A DNA stretch of 64,000 nt, taken from contig NZ_BAAAWN010000001.1 in the NCBI RefSeq assembly GCF_039535095.1, positions 744,001 through 808,000 of the forward strand, given 5' to 3'. Below the pieces are notes generated by a model. That model ran no database searches. It was not told where the DNA came from and saw nothing but the letters and a program-made list of their open reading frames with translations. Made by a program: the position numbers and the translations under genes. This DNA is from Arthrobacter ramosus (GTDB taxonomy: Bacteria > Actinomycetota > Actinomycetes > Actinomycetales > Micrococcaceae). Shown here one piece after another: positions 27,092 to 39,682 of this stretch. Positions within the stretch are counted from its first letter, which is position 1, and each line of letters begins with the position of its first letter.

Positions 27092-27138
27092 GGCGGCGCG
27101 ATTTGGCGATGCACTTGCCCGTCCCGTAAGCTTGAATT

Positions 27139-27333
27139 ACCAAAGACCGTCGGTTGATGGGAATCCACTCCTCCGGGCGTTGCTCAACTCTGCAGCTACG
27201 CGCGGAAGAACCAAGTGGGTTCCTTGACGAAGGACCCTGACAAAGGGCGGCCGGCGCAGGTGAACGAAGCAAATCTCCGCGATCACTGGATCGTGTTGAG
27301 CCAAGCCCCGTGCATCTGCGCGGGGCGTTTTTT
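27139..27333 (+). promoter_or_regulatory. L10 (rplJL) leader RNA
   Basis: The 195-bp segment before rplJ carries the structured leader bound by the L10-L12 complex in many bacteria: it begins near ACCAAAGACCGTCGGTTGATG, has several short helices and an attenuator-like hairpin at the end. It permits autogenous control of rplJ-rplL. The assignment rests on position, the AAGACCGTCGGTT start and the terminal hairpin. A weak promoter candidate, TTGGCG (27103) with TAAGCT (27127), precedes it. Confidence 0.75.
27305..27333 (+). terminator. Attenuator hairpin with T-run in the L10 leader
   Basis: GCCCCGTGC (27305-27313) pairs with GCGCGGGGC (27318-27326) with one G-T pair, loop ATCT, followed by GTTTTTT. 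It is the most classical rho-independent signal in the window, 61 bp before rplJ, so some polymerases must read through it. Confidence 0.9.
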
Positions 27334-27393
27334 AGTTGCAGCTCTTTTGAGCGGGGACCCGGAAAACCGGCTTTATTCCCCGGAAGGAGGGTT

Positions 27394-27999
27394 ATGGCAA
27401 CGCCTAGCAAGATCTCTGCAGTAGCTGAGATCACCAACGATTTCAAGGAATCGAACGCCGCTGTCCTGACCGAATACCGCGGGCTCTCTGTTGCACAGCT
27501 CAAGCAGCTGCGTGTTTCTCTCGGCCTGGACACCAAGTTCTCGGTCGTCAAGAACACCCTGACCGCCATTGCAGCCAAGGAAGCTGGTGTCGAAGCATTC
27601 GACGGTCAGCTCGCCGGCCCCACTGCAATTGCATTCATCAAGGGTGACGCGGTTGCTGCCGCCAAGAGCCTGACGGACTTTGCCAAGGTCAACAAGCAGC
27701 TGGTCATCAAGACCGGCTACTTCGAAGGCAAGGCACTGAACGCAGCAGAGGTTGCCGCGCTGGCAGCCCTCGAGTCCCGTGAGCTGCAGCTCGCCAAGGT
27801 TGCAGGCATCCTCAAGGCACCTGCTGCCGCTGCTGCACGCATCATTGACGCTCTGCGCCTCAAGCTTGAAGAAGAGGGCGGCGCTGTAGCACCGGCCGCT
27901 GAAGAAGCACCGGCTGCCGAAGAGGCTCCCGCCGAGGCTGCTGCAGAAGAGGCTGCCGCTCCGGCTGAAGCCGCTGAAGCAGCAACCGAAGAGAACTAA
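27394..27999 (+). CDS. rplJ: 50S ribosomal protein L10
   Basis: 201 residues from the ATG at 27394 with AAGGAGG four bases upstream of TTATG; the frame is open further upstream through the leader. The start MATPSKISAVAEITNDFKES and the core TEYRGLSVAQLKQLRVSLG are typical. L10 anchors L7/L12 dimers on the stalk. The last ~45 residues are an Ala/Glu-rich extension beyond the usual 165-175 length, similar to other actinobacterial L10 proteins. Confidence 0.96.
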   Translation: MATPSKISAVAEITNDFKESNAAVLTEYRGLSVAQLKQLRVSLGLDTKFSVVKNTLTAIAAKEAGVEAFDGQLAGPTAIAFIKGDAVAAAKSLTDFAKVNKQLVIKTGYFEGKALNAAEVAALAALESRELQLAKVAGILKAPAAAAARIIDALRLKLEEEGGAVAPAAEEAPAAEEAPAEAAAEEAAAPAEAAEAATEEN

Positions 28000-28075
28000 G
28001 TTCTCCCCCATTCAAATTGCGGTGCAGTAACGGACGACGTCCGTGGCAGCACCACCTAAAGGAAGGACGCCAAAC

Positions 28076-28453
28076 ATGGCGAAGCTCAGCAACGAAGAGC
28101 TCATTGAAGCTTTCAAGGAACTGACCATCATCGAGCTCTCCGAGTTCGTCAAGCTCTTCGAAGAGACCTTCGAAGTTACTGCTGCTGCTGTTGCAGTTGC
28201 AGGCCCGGCTGGCGCCGGCGCTGGCGAAGAAGTTGAAGAGAAGACCGAATTTGATGTCATCCTCGAAGCTGCCGGTGAAAAGAAGATCGCAGTGATCAAG
28301 GAAGTTCGCGCCATCACCTCCCTCGGCCTCAAGGAAGCCAAGGACCTGGTTGACGGTGCACCGAAGGCTGTTCTCGAAGGCGCCACCAAGGAAGCCGCTG
28401 AGAAGGCCAAGGACCAGCTCGAAGCTGCAGGCGCCACGGTTACTGTCAAGTAA
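28076..28453 (+). CDS. rplL: 50S ribosomal protein L7/L12
   Basis: 125 residues from the ATG at 28076, preceded by AAAGGAAGGA. The N-terminal dimerisation helix pair ([20 protein letters not shown]), Ala/Gly hinge (about 38-55) and factor-binding C domain ([20 protein letters not shown]) are intact. L7/L12 recruits and activates elongation factors fused to this pathway later in the window (fusA, tuf). It lies 76 bp after rplJ in the same unit. Confidence 0.97.
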   Translation: MAKLSNEELIEAFKELTIIELSEFVKLFEETFEVTAAAVAVAGPAGAGAGEEVEEKTEFDVILEAAGEKKIAVIKEVRAITSLGLKEAKDLVDGAPKAVLEGATKEAAEKAKDQLEAAGATVTVK

Positions 28454-28481
28454 CTCGCCTTTTCGGGTATTCGCTTTACCC

Positions 28482-28519
28482 AGGAAGCCCCGTCCGGATT
28501 CGTCCGGGCGGGGTTTCCT
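28482..28519 (+). terminator. Terminator after rplL
   Basis: AGGAAGCCCCGTCCGG (28482-28497) pairs with CCGGGCGGGGTTTCCT (28504-28519) with two G-T pairs around a six-base loop. It lies 28 bp after the rplL stop. Confidence 0.88.
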
Positions 28520-28528
28520 GCATTTAAG

Positions 28529-28595
28529 AGCAACGCGGGGTCACTTACGGCCCATTGGGTGCTGCTGGATGGGCCGTAAGTGACCCCGCGTTGCT
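28529..28595. terminator. 27-bp perfect hairpin between convergent rplL and ybaK
   Basis: Arms 28529-28555 and 28569-28595 are perfect reverse complements (left arm starts AGCAACGCGGGGTCAC) around a 13-base loop, followed by TTT. It directly abuts the ybaK stop at 28606 and probably acts in both directions. Confidence 0.85.
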
Positions 28596-28605
28596 TTTGA
28601 AAGTG

Positions 28606-29073
28606 TTAGATGGGGTCGCTGATGTCGGCTACTACGGCCTGCAGCGCGGCGGCCAGTTCATCGGCCTTCACGAAAGCGCTGAATCCGTGTTCGCCTGCTC
28701 CCATGGAGATCCTGCGTCCGGCGATGCTCGCATCAGCATAGACCGGCCAGGGCTTCGAACTTCCCAGCGGCGTGATGGTGCCGCGCTCATAGCCGGTTGC
28801 CTCGAAGGCGATGTCCGCGGAGGGCATGGACAGCTTGTTGACTCCCAGGAGGGCGCGCAGCTTGGGCCAGGAGATCTGCCGGTCACCCGGAACCAACGCA
28901 AACAGGAACGTGCCATCCCGGTGCTTGACCACAAGGGACTTCACGATGTCGGCCGGTGTGATCCCCATGATGCGGGCCGCTTCGTCAAGGCTGCTTGCCG
29001 CCGCCCGCTCCACGAGTTGGACGTCGAGTCCGCGGGCGGCCGCGTCGGCGAGGAATCGCTCAGTGCCCCGCAT
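28606..29073 (-). CDS. ybaK: YbaK/ProX-type aminoacyl-tRNA deacylase
   Basis: 155 residues of the YbaK/EbsC domain. These enzymes hydrolyse mischarged tRNAs such as Cys-tRNA-Pro or Ala-tRNA-Pro. Seen are DIVKSLVVKHRDGTFLFALV (about 42-61, with the conserved lysine) and GTITPLGSSKPWPVYAD (about 98-114), the substrate-pocket loop with the typical G-x-x-x-P. It sits 52 bp downstream of the thiolase on the minus strand. Exact tRNA specificity cannot be told. Confidence 0.87.
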   Translation of the reverse strand: MRGTERFLADAAARGLDVQLVERAAASSLDEAARIMGITPADIVKSLVVKHRDGTFLFALVPGDRQISWPKLRALLGVNKLSMPSADIAFEATGYERGTITPLGSSKPWPVYADASIAGRRISMGAGEHGFSAFVKADELAAALQAVVADISDPI

Positions 29074-29125
29074 TCATGCCCCATTTCCAGTCATGGCCGC
29101 TCCCGCTGCCGAATGCGCCGAATAT

Positions 29126-30337
29126 CTAGTCGCGGTAGAGAAGCAGTGCTTCGCCTTGGCCGCCGCCACCACACAGGGCGACCGCCGCTTTCCCCTTACC
29201 GCGGCGCTTCAGCTCGTGGGCCGCGTGGAGGGCAAGCCGCGCTCCCGAGGCGCCGATCGGGTGTCCAATCGCAATTGCTCCGCCGTGGACATTGCACTTC
29301 TCCAAGGGATAGTCCAGGTCCTTCAAGGACTGCACCGCAACCGAACCGAAGGCTTCATTGATCTCGATGAAGTCCAGATCGGCCGTTGTCCACCCCGCGC
29401 GGTCCAGAGCGTGCCGTATCGCGTTCGAAGGCTGCGAATGCAGGCTGTTGTCGGGTCCCGCTACCTGGCCGGGCTTGCCGACGACGGCAAGGTAGTCAAG
29501 GCCGTTCTCCTCGGCAAAACGGCGGCTCGTGAGCACGAGTGCGGAGGCGCCGTCGGACAAGGGAGAGGAGTTGCCGGCGGTGATGGTTCCGTCGGTGGCA
29601 AAGGCGCCCTTCAGGGGGGCCAAGGTCTCAAGCGTTGTTTGGGGCCGGACGCCTTCATCGCTCGTCAGCACCAAGGGTTCTCCCTTGCGCTGTTTGATGC
29701 TGATCGGTGTGATCTCGCCGTCGAACACGCCTTGCGCGGCGGCCGCGGCTGCACGCTGGTGCGAAGCGGCGGCCACTTCATCCTGGGACCGGCGGTCGAT
29801 GCCAAGCGAGAGGTTCTTGATTTCAGTGGACAGGCCCATGGACTGGCCATCAAACGCGTCGGTGAGGCCGTCGTGGGCAGCGACGTCGAGGGCCTGGATC
29901 GCTCCGTAACTCCACCCTTGCCTCGAACCGGGCAGCAAGTGGGGAGCGCGGCTCATCGATTCCTGGCCGCCGGCAACCACGACGGCGGCGTCCCCGCTGC
30001 GGATCATTCGCGCGGCGTCGATCACGGCCGTCAGTCCGGAGAGGCAGACCTTGTTGATGGTGACGGCCGGGATGTTCCAGCCGATTCCGGCGGCGATGGC
30101 GCTTTGCCGGGCCGGATTCTGGCCGGCGCCCGCCTGCAGGACCTGTCCCATGATCACTGCGTCCACTTTGTCCGCGGTGAGTCCGCTCGCCGCAATGGCG
30201 CCTGAAATGGCGTGAGCACCGAGCTCGACGGCGGTGAGCCCGGCCAGTTGCCCGTTCAACCGTCCCTGTGGGGTACGGCTGGCGGAAAGGATGACAACGT
30301 CGTTGTTGTTGTCCGTTGTGTCTGAGGGGGTGCTCAT
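29126..30337 (-). CDS. Thiolase (acetyl-CoA C-acetyltransferase)
   Basis: 403 residues from the ATG read at 30337 preceded by GGAAGAG; an ATG at 30355 is possible. Catalytic residues are C98 in NKVCLSGLTAV, the histidine in GGAIAIGHPIGASGAR (about 346-361) and the second cysteine in ALCGGGGQGEA near the C-terminus. It either condenses two acetyl-CoA to acetoacetyl-CoA or cleaves 3-ketoacyl-CoA; the length and IEINEAFGSVAVQ fit biosynthetic or degradative type II thiolases equally. No other fatty-acid gene is nearby. Confidence 0.93.
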   Translation of the reverse strand: MSTPSDTTDNNNDVVILSASRTPQGRLNGQLAGLTAVELGAHAISGAIAASGLTADKVDAVIMGQVLQAGAGQNPARQSAIAAGIGWNIPAVTINKVCLSGLTAVIDAARMIRSGDAAVVVAGGQESMSRAPHLLPGSRQGWSYGAIQALDVAAHDGLTDAFDGQSMGLSTEIKNLSLGIDRRSQDEVAAASHQRAAAAAAQGVFDGEITPISIKQRKGEPLVLTSDEGVRPQTTLETLAPLKGAFATDGTITAGNSSPLSDGASALVLTSRRFAEENGLDYLAVVGKPGQVAGPDNSLHSQPSNAIRHALDRAGWTTADLDFIEINEAFGSVAVQSLKDLDYPLEKCNVHGGAIAIGHPIGASGARLALHAAHELKRRGKGKAAVALCGGGGQGEALLLYRD

Positions 30338-30392
30338 TTTCTCTCTTCCGATCAAGGGTGGTGAGCCTAGGTTACCGTGGCGTAGATCACCT

Positions 30393-30410
30393 CTCCATTC
30401 AACAATGGAG
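30393..30410. promoter_or_regulatory. Inverted repeat upstream of the thiolase
   Basis: CTCCATT (30393-30399) and AATGGAG (30404-30410) are perfect reverse complements around CAAC, about 56 bp upstream of the thiolase start in the 409-bp region divergent from rpoB. It could be an operator or a small hairpin. Confidence 0.45.
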
Positions 30411-30562
30411 CCTGGATCAACATTCCGCCCACGGCAGTAAGGGGCCGGGCCGCATGGGTGCCTGCAGCAACTGTGCTTGCATTCGGGCGGGATCTGGGGT
30501 AGACAGGTGGGTTGATTTGCCGTATTGTAGATATTTGCGTCTTCCCTGTTAACCTTCAGCCT

Positions 30563-30659
30563 TCATATAGCGGTGGGCTTTACCTCTCAGCTGCGCCATC
30601 GACGTGCCGTTAAGAACGAGCATGGTCTTGGCCAGCGGGGGTCCCGGGTCATATAGCGG
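30563..30659 (+). promoter_or_regulatory. Candidate rpoB promoters with repeated TCATATAGCGG
   Basis: TCATATAGCGG occurs at 30563-30573 and 30649-30659. The second contains TATAGC, 18 bp after TTGGCC (30628-30633), a reasonable promoter about 95 bp before rpoB. The first lacks a good -35 box. The remainder of 30338-30746 contains no gene that I can support. Confidence 0.5.
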
Positions 30660-30746
30660 AACCGGAAAGGTACACTGCGGATTCAATCTGCAGGGTGCAA
30701 GCGGGGGAGATCTGAAAACGCCTGAAGGTCTGTGGAAGGATCCCTC

Positions 30747-33700
30747 TTGGTCGCCTCGAGCACCTCTAATAACGAAACCGCTAATACGGCAAGCACCGAT
30801 GGTGCAACTCGCCGGCTCTCATTCGCAAAGATTCACGAACCGCTGGACGTTCCGAATCTGCTCGCACTGCAGACAGACAGCTTTGACTGGCTGGTCGGAA
30901 ACGAACGCTGGCAGTCGCGCGTAGCGAAGGCCGTCGAGGAAGGCGACCTGAGCGTCGCCACCACCTCTGGACTTGCTGACATCTTCGAAGAGATCTCCCC
31001 CATCGAGGACTTCCAGGGCACTATGTCCCTGAGCTTCTCCGAGCCGGAGTTCGCTGATCCGAAGTACACCATGGCCGAATGCAAAGACCGTGACGCCACT
31101 TACTCGGCACCGCTGTATGTCAAGGCCGAGTTCATGAACAACAACACGGGTGAAATCAAGCAGCAGACCGTGTTCATGGGCGATTTCCCTCTCATGACCG
31201 AGAAGGGAACGTTCGTTGTCAACGGCACCGAGCGTGTCGTCGTCTCCCAGCTGGTCCGTTCGCCGGGCGCCTACTTTGAGCGCACCGCAGACAAGACCAG
31301 TGACAAGGACATCTTCACTGCAAAGATCATCCCGTCCCGCGGTGCATGGTTCGAGCTCGAAATCGACAAGCGCGACCAGGTCGGCGTACGCCTCGACCGT
31401 AAGCGCAAGCAGTCGGTCACCGTTCTGCTGAAGGCCCTTGGTTGGACCGAAGGCCAGATCCTCGAAGAGTTCGGCCAGTACGACTCCATGCGCGCAACGC
31501 TGGAGAAGGACGCCACCGAAACCCGCGAAGACGCCCTGCTGGACATCTACCGCAAGCTGCGTCCGGGCGAGCCGCCCACCGTCGAGGCTGCCCAGTCCCT
31601 GCTGGACAACCTGTACTTCAACGCCAAGCGCTACGATCTGGCCAAGGTTGGCCGTTACAAGATCAACCGCAAGCTCGGCATCGACCGCTCCCTTGGCGAC
31701 AAGGAAGCTTCGGTCCTGCACGTTGAAGACATCGTGGCCATGATCAAGTTCCTCGTCGCACTTCACGCAGGCGAGAAGACCCTCATGGGCAAGCGCGATG
31801 GCGAAGACCACGAGCTCCGCGTCGAGATCGATGACATCGACCACTTCGGCAACCGTCGCATCCGCGCAGTCGGCGAACTGATCGAAAACCAGGTCCGCAC
31901 CGGCCTGTCCCGCATGGAGCGCGTCGTCCGCGAACGCATGACCACGCAGGACGTCGAAGCGATCACGCCGCAGACCCTGATCAACATCCGCCCTGTTGTG
32001 GCAGCTATCAAGGAGTTCTTCGGAACGTCCCAGCTGTCGCAGTTCATGGACCAGAACAACCCGTTGTCGGGTCTGACCCACAAGCGCCGCCTGTCGGCTC
32101 TTGGCCCGGGTGGTCTGTCCCGTGACCGTGCAGGCATGGAAGTTCGAGACGTCCACCCGTCCCACTACGGACGCATGTGCCCCATCGAAACTCCTGAAGG
32201 CCCGAACATTGGTCTGATCGGTTCGTTGGCTTCCTACGGCCGCATCAACCCGTTCGGTTTCATCGAGACTCCGTACCGCCTGGTGTCCGAGGGTGTCGTT
32301 TCCGATGAGGTCCAGTACCTCACCGCCGACGACGAAGCCGAAGTCCTGATTGCACAGGCCAACGCACCGCTGGACGCCGACAAGAAGTTCGCGGAAGAAA
32401 CCGTGCTTGTCCGTGCCCGTGGTGGTGGAGGCGAGCCCGTCCTGGTTCCGGCCGGCGAAGTTCAGTTCATGGACGTTTCCCCGCGCCAGATGGTGTCCGT
32501 AGCTACCGCTCTGATTCCGTTCCTTGAGCATGACGATGCAAACCGCGCACTCATGGGTGCCAACATGCAGCGCCAGGCTGTGCCGCTGGTCCGTTCCGAG
32601 GCCCCGTTCGTGGGTACCGGCATGGAGCGCGCTGCCGCCGTCGACGCCGGTGACGTTGTCATCGCGAAGAAGGCCGGTGTCGTCAACGAAGTTTCCGCTG
32701 ACCTCGTCACCATGCTTAACGACGACGGCACGGAAACCAGCTACCGCATCAACAAGTTCGCCCGTTCAAACCAGGGCAACTGCTACAACCACCGTGTCCT
32801 GGTCAACGAAGGCCAGCGCCTCGAAGTCGGCGGCATCATCGCTGACGGCCCGGCAACGGACCAGGGTGAACTCGCCCTCGGTAAGAACCTCCTCGTGGCA
32901 TTCATGTCCTGGGAAGGCCACAACTTCGAGGACGCCATCATCCTGTCGCAGCGCATCGTCGCTGAGGACGTTCTTTCCTCCATCCACATCGAGGAGCACG
33001 AGATCGATGCCCGCGACACCAAGCTTGGTGCCGAGGAAATCACCCGTGACATCCCCAACGTGTCCGAGGAAGTCCTCGCAGGACTTGACGAGCGCGGCAT
33101 CATCCACATCGGTGCCGAGGTTGAAGCCGGCGACATCCTGGTCGGGAAGGTCACCCCGAAGGGTGAAACCGAACTGACTCCGGAAGAGCGCCTCCTCCGT
33201 GCGATCTTCGGCGAGAAGTCCCGCGAAGTGCGTGACACCTCCCTGAAGGTTCCCCACGGTGAGTCCGGCACGGTTATCGGCGTGCGCGTCTTCGACCGCG
33301 ACAACGACGACGAGCTGCCCCCGGGCGTCAACCAGCTGGTCCGCGTCTACGTTGCTGCCAAGCGCAAGATCACCGACGGCGACAAGCTCGCCGGCCGCCA
33401 CGGTAACAAGGGCGTCATCTCCAAGATCCTCCCGATCGAAGACATGCCGTTCCTTGCCGACGGTACGCCGGTGGACATCGTCCTGAACCCGCTGGGTGTT
33501 CCGGGCCGCATGAACGTCGGCCAGGTGCTCGAAACGCACCTCGGTTGGGTTGCGAAGACCGGTTGGAAGATCGAAGGCGAGCCGGAGTGGGTCAAGAACC
33601 TCCCGAACCTGCCTCGTGAATCCGGCCAGACCACTGTCGCCACCCCGGTGTTCGACGGTGCACGCGAAGAGGAAATCACAGGTCTGCTGGATTCCACCAA

Positions 33701-34253
33701 CGTGACCCGCGACGGCGACCGCCTGATCGACTCCTCCGGCAAGACCCGTCTGTTCGACGGCCGCTCCGGCGAGCCGTTCCCGGACCCGATCTCCGTGGGC
33801 TACATGTACATCCTGAAGCTCCACCACCTGGTGGACGACAAGATCCACGCACGCTCCACCGGCCCGTACTCCATGATCACGCAGCAGCCGCTGGGTGGTA
33901 AGGCACAGTTCGGTGGCCAGCGCTTCGGTGAAATGGAAGTGTGGGCGCTCGAAGCATACGGCGCTGCCTACACCCTCCAGGAACTGCTGACGATCAAGTC
34001 GGATGACATCCACGGCCGCGTGAAGGTCTACGAAGCCATCGTCAAGGGCGAGAACATCCCCGAGCCTGGCGTTCCGGAATCCTTCAAGGTCTTGATCAAG
34101 GAAATGCAGTCGCTGTGCCTGAACGTGGAAGTTCTTTCCACGGACGGTACGACGATCGAAATGCGTGACTCTGATGACGCAGTCTTTACGGCTGCGGAAG
34201 AACTGGGCATTGATCTGTCTCGCGCAGAGCCCAGCTCCGTAGAAGAGGTCTAA
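30747..34253 (+). CDS. rpoB: DNA-directed RNA polymerase subunit beta
   Basis: 1168 residues from a TTG at 30747 with GAAGGA ending seven bases upstream; a GTG at 30732 would place that site inside the gene. It forms the catalytic core with beta-prime. The rifampicin region [17 protein letters not shown] and [10 protein letters not shown] is wild type, with D435, H445 and S450, the same numbering as in Mycobacterium tuberculosis. Other signatures are the [20 protein letters not shown] segment and the [19 protein letters not shown] active-site region. rpoC follows after 103 bp. Confidence 0.98.
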   Translation: MVASSTSNNETANTASTDGATRRLSFAKIHEPLDVPNLLALQTDSFDWLVGNERWQSRVAKAVEEGDLSVATTSGLADIFEEISPIEDFQGTMSLSFSEPEFADPKYTMAECKDRDATYSAPLYVKAEFMNNNTGEIKQQTVFMGDFPLMTEKGTFVVNGTERVVVSQLVRSPGAYFERTADKTSDKDIFTAKIIPSRGAWFELEIDKRDQVGVRLDRKRKQSVTVLLKALGWTEGQILEEFGQYDSMRATLEKDATETREDALLDIYRKLRPGEPPTVEAAQSLLDNLYFNAKRYDLAKVGRYKINRKLGIDRSLGDKEASVLHVEDIVAMIKFLVALHAGEKTLMGKRDGEDHELRVEIDDIDHFGNRRIRAVGELIENQVRTGLSRMERVVRERMTTQDVEAITPQTLINIRPVVAAIKEFFGTSQLSQFMDQNNPLSGLTHKRRLSALGPGGLSRDRAGMEVRDVHPSHYGRMCPIETPEGPNIGLIGSLASYGRINPFGFIETPYRLVSEGVVSDEVQYLTADDEAEVLIAQANAPLDADKKFAEETVLVRARGGGGEPVLVPAGEVQFMDVSPRQMVSVATALIPFLEHDDANRALMGANMQRQAVPLVRSEAPFVGTGMERAAAVDAGDVVIAKKAGVVNEVSADLVTMLNDDGTETSYRINKFARSNQGNCYNHRVLVNEGQRLEVGGIIADGPATDQGELALGKNLLVAFMSWEGHNFEDAIILSQRIVAEDVLSSIHIEEHEIDARDTKLGAEEITRDIPNVSEEVLAGLDERGIIHIGAEVEAGDILVGKVTPKGETELTPEERLLRAIFGEKSREVRDTSLKVPHGESGTVIGVRVFDRDNDDELPPGVNQLVRVYVAAKRKITDGDKLAGRHGNKGVISKILPIEDMPFLADGTPVDIVLNPLGVPGRMNVGQVLETHLGWVAKTGWKIEGEPEWVKNLPNLPRESGQTTVATPVFDGAREEEITGLLDSTNVTRDGDRLIDSSGKTRLFDGRSGEPFPDPISVGYMYILKLHHLVDDKIHARSTGPYSMITQQPLGGKAQFGGQRFGEMEVWALEAYGAAYTLQELLTIKSDDIHGRVKVYEAIVKGENIPEPGVPESFKVLIKEMQSLCLNVEVLSTDGTTIEMRDSDDAVFTAAEELGIDLSRAEPSSVEEV

Positions 34254-34356
34254 ACAGCCGCTCTGGCTGGCGGTGCAGACCGCCAGCCAAGGCAGCTGCC
34301 TCTTTCCGTAAACCCAAGACTTCAGAATTTAGAGAACAAGAGAGAACAGGGACCAT

Positions 34357-38256
<3,900 letters not shown>

Positions 38257-38264
38257 CGGCGGTC

Positions 38265-38384
38265 AGGGCGGGCCCTTTCGTGTCGCGTTCCGCGCCACGT
38301 AGGGACCCTGCCGCCCTGCCCTTAGGGCGGGCCCTTTCGTGTCGCGTTCCGCGCCACGTAGGGACCCTGCCGCCCTGCCCTTAG
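38265..38384 (+). repeat. Perfect 59-bp tandem duplication of a hairpin unit after rpoC
   Basis: 38265-38323 and 38324-38382 are identical, and identity extends two bases further. Each unit starts AGGGCGGGCCC and folds: AGGGCGG pairs with CCGCCCT, and the inner CGTG/CACG and CGCG/CGCG arms pair around a TTC loop. So two copies of the same terminator-like stem follow the rpoC stop by eight bases. Confidence 0.95.
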
Positions 38385-38399
38385 TCTTCAAGTCAAGGT

Positions 38400-38432
38400 A
38401 AGGACCCCGTACTCAGTGAGTGCGGGGTCCTT
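38400..38432 (+). terminator. Terminator hairpin after rpoC
   Basis: AAGGACCCCGTACTCA (38400-38415) pairs with TGAGTGCGGGGTCCTT (38417-38432) with one G-T pair and a single central base. Its apex ACTCAGTGAGT is identical to that of the hairpin at 6652-6700. Confidence 0.85.
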
Positions 38433-38448
38433 CCCGTTAAGGCGCCCG

Positions 38449-38475
38449 ACGACGGCGGGCGGCATCCGCCGTCGT
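38449..38475 (+). repeat. Further inverted repeat after rpoC
   Basis: ACGACGGCGG (38449-38458) pairs perfectly with CCGCCGTCGT (38466-38475) around a seven-base loop. With the two duplicated stems and the hairpin at 38400 this gives four consecutive hairpins before the rpsL promoter. Confidence 0.7.
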
Positions 38476-38496
38476 GGTTCTCCCCTTTACACCCGA

Positions 38497-38526
38497 TTAA
38501 GGCCTCAGATCAAGCCATGCTAGAAT
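38497..38526 (+). promoter_or_regulatory. Candidate rpsL promoter
   Basis: TTAAGG (38497-38502) and TAGAAT (38521-38526) are 18 bp apart, with TGC before the -10 box. The transcript would have a leader of about 235 nt before rpsL, in which I see no further gene. Confidence 0.55.
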
Positions 38527-38767
38527 TTTGGTAATTGTTCTGTGTGGCAGTGGATGAAGGCCGCCGCAGCATCATTTCGGTTTTGTTCTCATGATGCTTC
38601 GGTGGTGCCTGTTTCCGGGTTGCGGGCTACGTGCGCAACGAATGCCGCACTTTTGCACGCCCATCGGGTCTTCGGACCAGGGCCGCATGGACAACGCCAA
38701 AGCTCTCACGCAAACACAGGCCAACGCCTGGGCGCGGAGCAGAGATCAACCAACGGAGAACACGAAA

Positions 38768-39142
38768 GTGCCTACGATTAACCAGCTGGTCCGCAAGGGC
38801 CGCACGCCGAAGGTCTCCAAGACCAAGGCTCCCGCGCTTAAGGGCAGCCCGATGCGCCGCGGTGTTTGCACCCGCGTTTACACGACCACCCCGAAGAAGC
38901 CGAACTCGGCTCTCCGTAAGGTTGCACGTGTGCGCCTCAACGGTGGCGTTGAAGTTACCGCCTACATCCCCGGTGTTGGCCACAACCTCCAGGAGCACTC
39001 CATCGTGCTGGTCCGTGGTGGTCGTGTGAAGGACCTTCCGGGTGTCCGTTACAAGATCGTCCGTGGTGCCCTCGATACCCAGGGTGTCAAGAACCGCAAG
39101 CAGGCCCGCAGCCGCTACGGCGCAAAGATGGAGAAGAAGTAA
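38768..39142 (+). CDS. rpsL: 30S ribosomal protein S12
   Basis: 124 residues from the GTG at 38768 with GGAG ten bases upstream; the frame is open further upstream but the S12 N-terminus is [12 protein letters not shown]12 lines the decoding centre. K43 (in [12 protein letters not shown]) and the lysine of [12 protein letters not shown] are the streptomycin-sensitive forms. It is followed by rpsG after one base. This is the first gene of the str operon. Confidence 0.97.
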   Translation: MPTINQLVRKGRTPKVSKTKAPALKGSPMRRGVCTRVYTTTPKKPNSALRKVARVRLNGGVEVTAYIPGVGHNLQEHSIVLVRGGRVKDLPGVRYKIVRGALDTQGVKNRKQARSRYGAKMEKK

Positions 39143-39143
39143 T

Positions 39144-39614
39144 ATGCCTCGCAAGGGTCCGGCCCCGAAGCGGCCGCTAGTTTCCGATCCCGTTTACGGT
39201 TCCCCGTTGGTCACCCAGTTGATCAATAAGGTTCTGATCGACGGCAAGAAGTCCACCGCAGAGCGCATCGTTTACGGCGCACTCGAAGGTGCACGCGCCA
39301 AGTCCGGTGGCGACCCCGTCGCCGCCCTCAAGAAGGCCATGGACAACGTCAAGCCTTCCCTCGAGGTCCGCTCCCGCCGTGTCGGTGGCGCAACCTACCA
39401 GGTTCCCGTTGAGGTCAAGCCGGGCCGCTCCACCGCTCTCGCCCTCCGCTGGTTGGTTGGCTACTCCAAGGCCCGCCGCGAGAAGACGATGACCGAGCGC
39501 CTCCAGAACGAAATCCTGGATGCGTCCAACGGTCTCGGTGCCGCTGTGAAGCGTCGCGAAGACACCCACAAGATGGCCGAGTCGAACAAGGCCTTCGCAC
39601 ACTACCGCTGGTAA
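39144..39614 (+). CDS. rpsG: 30S ribosomal protein S7
   Basis: 156 residues from the ATG at 39144, immediately after the rpsL stop. The start [19 protein letters not shown] and the rRNA-binding [16 protein letters not shown] segment are typical. S7 nucleates assembly of the 30S head and in many bacteria regulates the str operon. 68 bp separate it from fusA. Confidence 0.97.
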   Translation: MPRKGPAPKRPLVSDPVYGSPLVTQLINKVLIDGKKSTAERIVYGALEGARAKSGGDPVAALKKAMDNVKPSLEVRSRRVGGATYQVPVEVKPGRSTALALRWLVGYSKARREKTMTERLQNEILDASNGLGAAVKRREDTHKMAESNKAFAHYRW

Positions 39615-39682
39615 AACTTCCCGTACGCCGCCGGCTCCCTGAGCTGGCGGCGAACGTGTAGTCCATCCGAAAGGGAGACACC

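Noticed and set aside
30600..30900. A separate short gene upstream of rpoB
   Set aside because: The 106-codon frame overlaps the rpoB start, has no domain and covers the candidate promoter.
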